Source of the DNA: a virus
Virus record (IMG/VR): IMGVR_UViG_3300032092_002137
Location: 1-29,264 of that record
DNA length: 29,264 bases
Direction: 5' to 3' (one strand)
The notes beneath the pieces are model-generated. The model was not told where the DNA came from. It saw nothing but the letters and a program-made list of their open reading frames with translations, and made no database searches. Below are positions 15,803 to 26,600 of this stretch, in pieces. How positions within the stretch are numbered: the first letter of the stretch is position 1; every line of letters starts with the position of its first letter. The position numbers were made by a program, and so were the translations under genes.

Positions 15803-17620
15803 ATGGCAACATCAACAGGATTAGCAAGTGTTTTCAAAGGCATAGGTAGTGGTTACCTTAACGCTGTAAACCAGGGTCGCCGCGAACGCATGTCCACGAT
15901 GACTAATATGCAACGCATAAAGTCTGATCGATCACGCAATGCTATTGAGGCTTTAAAGCTTCAAGCTATGCAGGATGAGAATAGACTTAAGCGCTTAGAT
16001 GCTGCGTCTGACCGTGACTACAAATACGCCGGCTTAAATCAGAATGCACTAAACGCTGCGCTTGGTGAGATTAATAGGTCCAAGAAAGAATGGGAAGGTC
16101 TAGACGAGGATAGTATCAGTACTAATGTCGCTGCTCTGCGTAACTCCCTATTCCAAGCGTTGGGTTACAATGAGGAAGCACGTCCATACGGTTTGAAGAT
16201 GGAACAGATTGCAGGCATGGTACCTATGCCTGGCGAACAGATACCGGGGCAGTTTACTACAGGTAACGTGCCTGGAGCAGTCATAGATCAGGGTCAGGGC
16301 CGTGGTGCCATCGAAGGGCTTATGCCTCTCGATAAGGCTGCTAAGGAATTCCCTGGCGTTATGGGTTTGCAGTCTGGTAATGAGTTCAATCCACAGACCG
16401 GACGATTCGAAACGTTTGAACGAAAGACCTTGAATCCTGCGCAACAAGGCATGGTCGGCATGTACGGTCCACCAAACATTGATGCTCTACCACAGGATCA
16501 ACGGGACCTCGGTACTGCTGCATTCAACATGCGCGGTGTACCTGACTCACGCTTCCGCAAACCCGGCGCTCAAATCCCAAAGGATGTTGTAGCATTCGGT
16601 GAGCGTGAAGCAAAGCAGGGACAGATACCTCTCACGGCTACGTACGGAATGCGTGAGCAAACGCGCGCAAAGATTGAACAACAGAAAGCTTCTGCTACCC
16701 TAACAAAGCAGCGCGCTACTGACCTACAGACAACTCTAACTCCAAGGCTAAAGATACTAGAGCAGAAGGGTATTGGGCTTGCGTTAGACAATAAGTATAG
16801 ACCTTTCAATGAGGCTTTGAAGCAAGCAACATTAGCAGTTCGCCAATTCTCTGCACAGGTTGCAGCAAATGCTGAATCTGGTCGTATGTCACGATTCAAG
16901 GTTGGCCAGGAATTCAAGGAGCGCCAATTTACCGAAGAACAAAACATGAATCAAATTGGACTTGTTCAGAAGGGTATGGACACTCTAGGTAATCTTAAGT
17001 TGACACTTAGTACGAATGCACAGGCTTATGCTACAGCACTGAAAAACGGTGATAAGGCAGGAGCTGCAAAAATCCTAGAGGCTGGTAATGAAGTTCGTGG
17101 ACTTTACGGTCAAGTAGATAAATGGCTTAAAGAAACTAGTGGGAATCCACAAACAGCAATGGTAAACGTAGCCAATGCGATGGCGTCAGCCGAAAAAGCA
17201 AAAGAACGTCTGTCATGGGATCCAACAAATCAACAAGCACGGGCAGCATTGGCTGCGGCGAATAGCGTAATTAATACCCCGTACAACAGTATGAACTTTG
17301 GTTCGCCAGCTCCATTGCCTATGGCACAGTTCATTGGTACACAGCCAGGTCTTAGCCCAGAAGCATTGCCGTATGTCCAACAGATTATCAATAGTGGCAA
17401 CTTCGGTAATGGTCGTCTACCAGACTCTGCTGGTGCATTTGGTGGCGGTGGTGGGTATATGCCAGGATTTGATAGACCAGTCGGACCTAATATTAACCCA
17501 CAACGGATAAACACAGGCGGTGCAGGTAAACCAAAACCAGTAAAGCCTATAGGTGGGCCTGGGCCGAAACCTAATAAACCAGGACCTAAGCCCGGTACAC
17601 CAAAGTTTTTAGATCTGTAA
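15803..17620 (+). CDS. Internal virion (ejection) protein, second, with coiled coil and Lys-Pro tail
   Basis: A 605-residue protein with ATAAGG upstream of its ATG. Residues 25-110 are highly charged and helical (MQRIKSDRSRNAIEALKLQA), likely a coiled coil. Residues about 110-260 are Pro/Gly-rich, and residues about 270-500 are helical again with many Gln, Lys and Ala. Residues 545-560 are Gly-rich, and about 576-602 form a basic tail of repeated Lys-Pro and Gly-Pro units. Its role is probably like T7 gp15: DNA ejection channel assembly. It ends in TAA at 17618-17620. That stop is the only one between this frame and the frame of the giant gene that follows, and a stem-loop starts six bases later. 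Confidence 0.6.
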   Translation: MATSTGLASVFKGIGSGYLNAVNQGRRERMSTMTNMQRIKSDRSRNAIEALKLQAMQDENRLKRLDAASDRDYKYAGLNQNALNAALGEINRSKKEWEGLDEDSISTNVAALRNSLFQALGYNEEARPYGLKMEQIAGMVPMPGEQIPGQFTTGNVPGAVIDQGQGRGAIEGLMPLDKAAKEFPGVMGLQSGNEFNPQTGRFETFERKTLNPAQQGMVGMYGPPNIDALPQDQRDLGTAAFNMRGVPDSRFRKPGAQIPKDVVAFGEREAKQGQIPLTATYGMREQTRAKIEQQKASATLTKQRATDLQTTLTPRLKILEQKGIGLALDNKYRPFNEALKQATLAVRQFSAQVAANAESGRMSRFKVGQEFKERQFTEEQNMNQIGLVQKGMDTLGNLKLTLSTNAQAYATALKNGDKAGAAKILEAGNEVRGLYGQVDKWLKETSGNPQTAMVNVANAMASAEKAKERLSWDPTNQQARAALAAANSVINTPYNSMNFGSPAPLPMAQFIGTQPGLSPEALPYVQQIINSGNFGNGRLPDSAGAFGGGGGYMPGFDRPVGPNINPQRINTGGAGKPKPVKPIGGPGPKPNKPGPKPGTPKFLDL

Positions 17621-17626
17621 TGCAAG

Positions 17627-17666
17627 TCATACCTGCAAAGTACTCTACAGTACAATGCAGGTATGA
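17627..17666 (+). promoter_or_regulatory. Stem-loop after the stop codon, covering the start of the giant gene
   Basis: TCATACCTGCA at 17627-17637 pairs perfectly with TGCAGGTATGA at 17656-17666 (11 bp). After a two-by-two A/A bulge, GTACT at 17640-17644 pairs with AGTAC at 17649-17653 around the loop CTAC. The 3' arm contains the start codon ATG 17663. No ribosome site with normal spacing precedes that ATG; AGG at 17659-17661 is too near. No T run follows, so it is not an intrinsic terminator. It may control start access, readthrough or RNase III processing. Confidence 0.8.
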
Positions 17667-20600
17667 ATGAACGTCAACTCAGACAATATCAATCAATTGC
17701 TCCCACCATTAAAGCTCTGCGGGATTCCCCAGACTTAAGTACTAAAGCAGGTGCGCGAGATTATATTGCTAACGGTAGTCAGTACGATGACGTCTTATTC
17801 TCTAAATCATTCACGCGTAATGTAGATAGGCTCTTCAAGGAAGGCTTAGTAACACGCGACGATAAAGTTACTCTCGCAAAGTTTAAAGCTAGTCGTGCAG
17901 TAGAACTTGTCAACGATCAAGACAAGCGGCAGTACTTCACTCCTGACAATGAGTATCGTCCGGACCTTTCGCCTGAAGCCATCTATGGTCTCCGTCAGTC
18001 AGCCAAGCAAGACTTTGGTAAACAGATTCAACAGACTCGCGAAGACGAAGAAGAATATCTAGGCAAACTGAAGTACACGCGCGATGACGTGCAACGGTGG
18101 AATGACCAACCGTACACATTCCGTGATTTACAGACAGGTTTTGAACAACTTCCAGATGCTGGCGCTGGTGTCATATCTGGCATGAATAAGCCTATACAGG
18201 CAATGATTGAAGGTAGACAGTCTGGAGATCCTAGCCTAGCCTATCAACAAAGTAATAACCCTCTTATAGCGGCAGGCGAAGCATTCGGTACACCATTCCA
18301 AGAACGTGTAGCTTCGATGCCTGGAACTATCTTCGGAGGAACACTCGGTTTCCGTGGAGCCGGCGGTCTAGCTGCTATGCTCGCACCAAAGAAGTACAAG
18401 GGTGCAGCCTATCTCATGGCTGGCCTAGTTGGTGCTGCTGGTGGTGGAACGTTAGCCACAGACCTTAACTCGAATATAAATGATAAAGCATTCGAATTGA
18501 TGCTGGGTTCAGCTGCCCTTAAGGCAAAGGAAGATTACAAAGGGCAACTAGCTGCCGACTATCCATTGATGTCGCGTGCTGGATCTCTTGCTGGCGACCT
18601 GATGTTCTTTGCACCTAGCCTAAAGATTCCAGGTGTTGGTCTGCGTGAAGCCGCACGTCAGATATCGCAACGCGGCGCAACTAAAGCGCTGAAGAATACA
18701 CAAGTACAAGCAACTGTCAGTGATATTGGCGACCGATCCATCGAAGCTGCACAGGGTATGTTTGAATCGTATCAACAGAGCGAGGCGGCAAAAGCTAAGG
18801 GTGGCTTTGGATTGTCTCCTCAGGAGATTCTCTTTAATGGTGCAATAGGTGCATTGCTTGGTGGTGAGACACCATTGGGTAAAGCTTCGTTTGAATTTGC
18901 TAACAAGGTAACAGACCCAGCTTACGCACTTAACAAGCTTACAGAACTTCGACAGTCTAGAGAACTAGGTAAGCCAGCACGCCCAATTGAGTCAGATATC
19001 ACACCTTACGGTGCAGATGGACTAGAGCGCCTGAACCTTGGTGGTCGATACACGCCGGGTGTGGACTCTGCGGGTAGACCAATACTTGCGGGTGCTGAGT
19101 ATGCTGTTTATGACCGTGCTAATCGTAAGGCGAGCATCGTAGAAGACATGGCGTTACCTCTCGAGGGACGCCGATCTCAATATGCCGCCGAGCAATTGCA
19201 GACTATGACTGCGTTGTTCCAGCGCCAACCTGTCATTGCATACAGTGATAGGAAGTCAGGTGTAACTCGTAACATCATTGGTATATCCAGAGACGCTGGC
19301 GTAGTAGTACGTGATGTAACTCCTGATGGCCGAAGCAAGATTATGGTCGTACCAGTCAGTGCTATCTCCAACAAGAAGATTGCAGAGAAGCTGGTAGACA
19401 CAATGTCAGCCCAGGGTGTAGCACCTAACGAACGACCGTCACAGTTTAATCCAGACAACTATGATAACGCTGACCGATACGTTTACAAGCAAAACATCTA
19501 TCTTGAAGAAGGCTTGGAGCCAGTTCCTGGCCGTGTTATTAAAGCTGTTGGTGATCCACGCCAGGGAATGTATATTGTTGGTTTGCCTGATGGTACACAC
19601 ATCCGTGTCAATGAGGGTCAGATCAATATCGATGACACGTCTGGTGCTAAGCCTGAAGTATTAGGCAACATACGTGACGAATACTTCCCTACGTATCTCG
19701 GAGAACTTGCACCACAAGAGCGTGTAGGTCGGATGCAATGGAAGTTCTATGATCCAGATTCGAATACAGCTGACGTAATAGAACTCACACCAGAACAGAA
19801 CCGCGCTGTTTCACGCGCTAGGTCCGCAAAGAGTTACCTATTTGATAACGCTCGGGCTATTACTGATAAGAAGTCTCGTGACCTAGCCATCGAGGCAGCA
19901 CGATCTGAGATCGCTGCTGACGTAGAAGAGGCTATGGGATTTGAGCCTGCCGACGGTAGATTCAAGCGCGCTGATGTAATCGACGTTATGACTGCTGAGT
20001 TTGGTCAACAGACTGCAATCGTTACAGAGCTTACTCCACGCGGATATAAAGTACGACTCGTCGATCATCCACGTAAAGCTGCTTTTGTTGTGCAGAATGG
20101 TATGGTTGTCGCCGATCAACTTGGTAATCCAATTACTCCAGCTGAAGCAGAGACAATGATTGGAGAGGATGTAGACGGAGATGGTCGCATCGGATCCGTT
20201 TCCGCGCCAACACCTGCGGAAGGTGGCGTTGATACTGCTGTAGAGCCAGAGATGACTCCAGTTGAATCAAGAGCTACTGAAGATGTTGATGTCATTGAAC
20301 TAACATCAGCAACAAAGGGTCGTGTCAACAGCGCATTGCGTAACTTATTGGAGTCAGAGGACTTCACTGATATGTTCCCTGAATTGGGAACCTCGGAGCC
20401 GGCTGTTGAGCCTGAATCCCCTATAGTTGAAGATACTACCGCCGTAGAAGGTGAACCTGCCGATGAAACAGTTGTTGAGGGTGAACCAGAAATCCTTGGT
20501 AGCGATGTATTGCCAATGCGTGAATCAGTTGATACTGATGACGCAGATACTGAATCTACGACAGAATTTACATCAGCCAGGACATTCAATGTCCGAACCC

Positions 20601-23600
20601 GATACAAGCACGTATACGGAACGATAGATCGTAACGATAACGGTACCGTTTCTCTACAACTGCGTCTACAAGAATTTAACCCAAAGGGTGAGGTCACTGG
20701 CGACTACCGTACAATGTACGCGCTTCGTGGTAATCCAGACGGAAGCTTTAATCTTTACAACTCCATGTCGAGTCCTGATGCGACTGGTACTCCAGATGCT
20801 GTATACACACCAGCAACCTCTCTGGGGCGTCGTGACGCCATTAATAAAGCTATCCAGTACTCAGTTGCGTACGCTACTGGCCAGGCAGTACGAGATCGAA
20901 CGTTTGTCATTACTGCTCATCTTGCAGATTCGACAGCAGATGATGCCGAGAAGGCACGCAAAGCTGCTGAACTTGCAGATAAGGCTGAAGCCCGTAAGCG
21001 TGAGCGCGAGGAAGCCGAAGCAAAACGTGAGGCCGAGCGCGAGCGTGAGCGTCAGTTCCGCCGTGAGTTACTTGATAAACAATTGGAAGCACGTCGTATT
21101 CAAGAAGAAGCTAATCGTGAATTACGTCGCCAACAAATTGAAGTAGACAGAATGAAGGCAGCTAAGACGGCTGAACTTGAAGCAGCTAAACTTGCTATCG
21201 ATGAACTTACTGCCAAGTTAGCAGCAGAACAGACTCGTGCGTCTGAGCAACAGCAAGAATTACGCGACGAGTTGGCCAAAATTAGGACGGAACTTGGTGA
21301 AGCAGCCGCTGCGGCAGCAGCTGCGCGCAGCGAAGAGGCGCGTCAGATCGCGGAGGACCTACGTAAGGAGTTACTGGACCAGAAGGCACAATACGAAGCG
21401 GCGATCGCAAGTCTACAACGCATCATCGAGAATGGCCGACCACAAACAAGTACAGACCTATCGTCAATGCAGGACTTGATTGAGGCGCTTACAAAGGCTA
21501 TTACAGATGCCAACGAACGATCGGCCAACATAGCGGCTGCGTCAAGTATAAGTGACGCTGCATTGGCAGAGCTTACAGATAAGCTGAACAAGTCTATTGA
21601 AGAGGCTAAGCGTCGCGAGGAAGCTTACCTAGCTGAGATACAAGCAGCTAAGGACGAACTCGAAAGACTTAAGCGTGAACTGGAAGCAGCACGTAATAAT
21701 GCTGATGATGCCGGTCGTTCAAGAGGTCGGTCACGCCGTCGTGTACGTGAGCGCCCAATGATCGACGAAGCGCCATCTGATGTCGTTAATAGTCGTGTCA
21801 TTGAGACTGTATTACTTGATATAGGCGGCGATGTGGTGGAGGTTGAGGCAACACCAGTTGCAAACCAACGACAACTACAAACTGTACTAGTAGAGCAATA
21901 TAAATTCAGTAGTGACGGCGCTTACTTCTTTAGTGGTATTGTTGACAACTTTGCCCGTGCGTGGGCTGTGCGACAAGTCGAGGCAGGTGGCCGTACTGTT
22001 TTAGGTACACACTCTGACTTAATGACATCTGGCCGATCTGGTGAAACAGTAGTCGAGGTGACGGATGAAGAAGGAAACCTTATTGATGAGATGGTCTACC
22101 GGACCATGTTCAACACCGACCCTGCGGTACTAAAAAGCATTGCGTCGTACATGCGCGTGTTCTACAAAGAGCGCCTTGCTTCCTTTGCTTTCATTAATGA
22201 CGCAACAAAACTTGATGCCGAAGCCAAAGGGTTTATTTTTACGCGTGCTAAGCAGACTGGTATGTCAACTAACGTCATTGTTGGTTTGGCAGCTAGAGAT
22301 CAGTTGACAGGTATCCATGAGGTAGTTCATGCCCTCATTCGTGGGATGGATTCCGAATCACGTCGTAAATTAGTCAACCAACTTAGTAGGGCTGGCATCA
22401 ACGAGGTTATTGATATTGATAACCTACCTGCACATATCGAAGAACAACTGGTAGCCATGATGGTTGCCGATATTCAAAACGGTGTGGCGCCGCGTCGTAT
22501 AGAAGAAGTACTGCAAAAAGACGGAACAAAGGTCCGTAAACAAGTAGCACCTGCTCAAGGCTTAGGGACTGTTTATCAAGGTACGCGTCGTTACCTGAAC
22601 AGTGTTATTCAAACAATTGTTGCTAAGCGTCCTATTCGTCGTGGTCCAGACGGTACATACACAGTACGTTGGAGCGCTCCATATACAGGTGCAAGAATCT
22701 TTGCTGGTACGGGATTGCGTATTGATCACAATGGCAAGAAGCAATGGGTTACAGCTAAGAAAGCTATGACACCCACGCAGGAAGAATTCGACCGCTTCCC
22801 TGGGAGCCGTACTCGCATGGGTTACGTTAGTGTTACTGATGGCACTAACGTATTCGATGTACCTGTTTCAAGCGTGATTGAGTACGGTGGATTGACCAAC
22901 GGTATGAATGCAAACTTAATGGATACATTGAGTTCATTCATTGGGTCTTACTACTTCGAACACTTGAAGTGGCTGAAAGCATCTGAACCACAGATGTTTG
23001 AAGGTTTTACGGAGCCAGGTGATGATGGGCTTGGCGATACAGGTGACGATGGAACAGGAGATGATGGTGGCGGCGATGGCGATGGCACTGGTGATGATAC
23101 TGGTGACGATGAAGACGGAACTGGTGACGATGAGGATGGTACAGGTGATGACGACACCAGAGATGGTGTATGGATGCCACGCGGTGCCACAGGTATTCTA
23201 AAGTACGAATCAAACAAGCCATTAACTGCGCGTGATTATGACTTCCCAATATTCCTGATCAAATCCGTGAATATGTCCGACGCTACGATTGAGGCGTACT
23301 CTGACTTTGCTAAGTCAATGGGCGTACCACGCGAAAACGTATTTGTGTTCTCAAACCCGCCAAGGCTTAAGGACTTTGGACCACTTGATCCAGACCAACA
23401 GATATTCTCGATATCAGGATCAAACACCGCACCAATTGGATACGGCGTTGACTTCCGACGTCAGATCATTGAGAAAAATCCACGATTCGGACCAGGCATC
23501 AATGTACACACGTTAGGGCAATTAATCCGTAGTCAAGAGACAAAGGATGCATACACTAATTTTGCTACCGCATTTGCTGATGTCAATGGTGAACTTTTTG

Positions 23601-26600
23601 ATCGTGTAATCAAGATGCGTTACGCGCAGCCATCCACTACCAGTCGTGTTTACGATCCATTGCAAAGTATGTCTAACATCCAAAACCTGGCATACATAAT
23701 GAAGACTGCTGTCGATGGGGCTAGTAGAGATGTGACACCAGAAATGCTCAATGATCTTGAGCCTGTAACTGTAATCCGACGTATGTATCGTAACGAAGGA
23801 TTCTCAGGTCTCGTTCAGCTTGCTTCATTCTTGCATAACAGCCCGTCATTGCGTAATAGCATTAAGCATCCTGTCCTACGTAAGTTCTTGTCGAATATGT
23901 CTCCTGTAACAGATCCAGGTAATACGGTCCAACAAACCTTATTGAAGATGATTAACACGCCTGACGTATTCAATACTGTTCCAGAATACGCAGACGATAA
24001 TGCGTTCAATGTAAGAAGCACAGACGTAACTCGTGACCAGCTCGTTGCTTTGTATGCTCCATCTCTGAATGACGCTCACCTAAACAGATTCCTAGAGGGT
24101 CTTGGTGATAACAAGCGACGTGTAGAGAAGTTCAGAGAACCCGTCAAAGACATGATCCAAACGTTTAGGAAAATGTCTGGATTTAATGAATACATCAACT
24201 CAACGCCAGGATCTCGTGCTGCATTAAACAAGCTTGATAGTCTTGTTACCGTCGGTGAAGTTGCATCTGCATTATCGATGCATAAAACCATTGGTGAGAT
24301 GAGTGTCGTCCTTAGCCAGAAGGTCGTCCCAGATGGTGACTACAGTAAATTACATCGTGCATATATGCAACGGCTTGTCGCATCTGGAATCGAAGCTAAT
24401 AAGGCTGTAGCAAACATATGGACTCTCAATACGAAGGAAGGTAGAGGTAGCGACTTCGCTTATGCTCCACGCAGTATTGATGGAGATACATTCACATACC
24501 AACGTGTCAAAGGTAGTAGTGACCTACCAAAGGGGACAGTAATAGTAAGCCGTAGTGGTGATGCAAAGCTGCGGAAAGACGACGGTACTGTAGTTAATCT
24601 TCCAGTAAGCAACACTGTCAAAGCGTTATCTGTCAACTCTGGGATCGCAATTCGTGACACTAAGATGCCTATCAATAGGTATGTACTGACGGCAGCTCAC
24701 TTGATGGAATTTGGTGGTGAATTCAATAGTGTTATACCGATGTCTCAGTTCATGTTTGAACGAGTTGATTCTGGTGATGACATTGTTGCAGGTGACGCAT
24801 TCATACAGCAGCCTGACATACTGAAGCAGACCAAGATCGGTATGACCCAACTCGCTAAGTCTGATCGTTTGACGATTGGTACAAACGGTAGAGTAACAGC
24901 GGTTCGCGACTATAGAGGTAACTCATCTCACGCCTTCCGTATGATGACCAATGTCATGGGCATGTCTCCAAACCAGGCCGCCGCCCATTACTCACGTACA
25001 GAATCACCAGACTTCAAACAATGGTCTGGAGGTAATCCTCTGGTTGAGTCTGTCTACAATGCTGACATCAGACCAGACGTAACCATTGGGGATGTTCCAG
25101 CGTCGTATCTAAGTTCAATCCGTAAGTACATGTCGGGTCAGGATGCATTGGCTATTCTTGACGAGATGGTTGACTCATCTGTTATCACTGAAGATGATGT
25201 TGAATCATTGTCAGTTGCAATCGATGACTTCTATCGAGGTGAGAAAAAGCCTAAGACAATCAAACAGATTGTTGACTTTGCATCAAAGGATAGTGTAAAG
25301 ACAGCATCAGTTAAATTTGCTATCCAACAGGACATGAAGCAGTCTAAGTATGATGTTGCAAGGACAGTACTTAAGGATGCTACTGCTTACAAAGAAGCAG
25401 CCTTGCGTCCCCGAACTGGCAAGCCTTTAGTTACCATTGGATTCGTACCTGATACTGCTACATCTATCTGGTTGCGGTCCAGCCAGGGATACATCCTTCC
25501 ATCTGGTGTAGATCGTCTTACAGGCCAAAACAAAAAGATGAAGTATGTCCGTATGGACAACCCAGTCGTTATTGATCTCAATGGCGGCGGTATGGATGCA
25601 GGCACTGTAAGTAAACTTCTGGTCAAACATAAGAACCGTGATGGCATTGTGTTCCTCAATGTGAAGCACAGTGTGGGTGGAGACAATGCGTTGCAAAACG
25701 TAGCTGTGCCACGCAACTCTTATCCTGCACTCAATGTCGCATCATGGACCAAAAATGATACAGCAAGTAAGGTTACTCGTATCGCTGAACCAATGACGGT
25801 CATGTATGAGCGTGTAGATTCAACAGATGACATGGCATACGATGCAACGCCGGCGCCTATGCCTATCCGAGTTGATTACTCTGATATGCGTGGACCGACA
25901 ATGCCAGAGAAGTTCATCCCGGTAAAGAAACCGGAGAAGTATCAGGTACTCGGGAACATAGTTGACCAGTTCAACGATATCTCGCGTCTCGTACTATCAG
26001 CTGACTTTGCGTTTACCACATTGCAGGCTGGCCTTATCCTGCTTACCAACCCAGCTGTTGGTATCAAGGCATTGATTGCTGGCTTCCGAGGATTCTTCGC
26101 ACCAAACATGCAGCTTGAATTCAATGGTAAGACCTATGGCACTCGTAAGTTTGGACGCGAGGTCTTTCATAAGATCGGTAACGAACTTCGTGCGATGGAT
26201 GTATATGAAGAAGCTCGAGAAGCTCAGCTGCCTTTGACTATGTTCACCATCGATGAGCGGCTACGGGATGCACAGGAACTCGAGCTGTACAACCTGCGTC
26301 GCATAAACCCTAACGCTACCATGGACGATGTCAAGACGACGTTGATGGATATCGACGAGCTGGGTACAAATGACGAATGGTTCCTTAAAGGCCGTTGGAC
26401 CCAACACATTCCAGCTCAGGGTATGTTTGAGCGTTACAACGCAATCGTCCACGATATGGTCCTACTGCTACAGTTCGACCATATGAAGAAAGCCATCATG
26501 GCTCATGGATACATTCCAGGATCTGAAAAGTACAATACTGCGCTTCGTGATTCAGCTCGTATACTTGCGGTTAGTGTAGGTGATATCAAATACTCTACTA

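Noticed and set aside
17230-17655. Leftward open frame of 141 codons, Pro/Gly-rich
   Set aside because: Antisense to the Lys-Pro/Gly-rich tail of the internal virion gene; composition is mirrored and there is no leftward operon here.
17628-17665. ACCTGCA...TGCAGGT dyad as a lux-box-like operator for the LuxR-type protein
   Set aside because: The half-sites are 24 bases apart start to start with an 18-base centre; LuxR-type boxes are compact 18-20 base palindromes. The position over a start codon fits RNA structure better.
20116-20697. Leftward open frame of 193 codons, Ser/Thr-rich
   Set aside because: It is fully antisense to the acidic linker of the giant gene; the composition is what the complement of Glu/Asp/Pro codons gives, and it has no ribosome site or neighbour.
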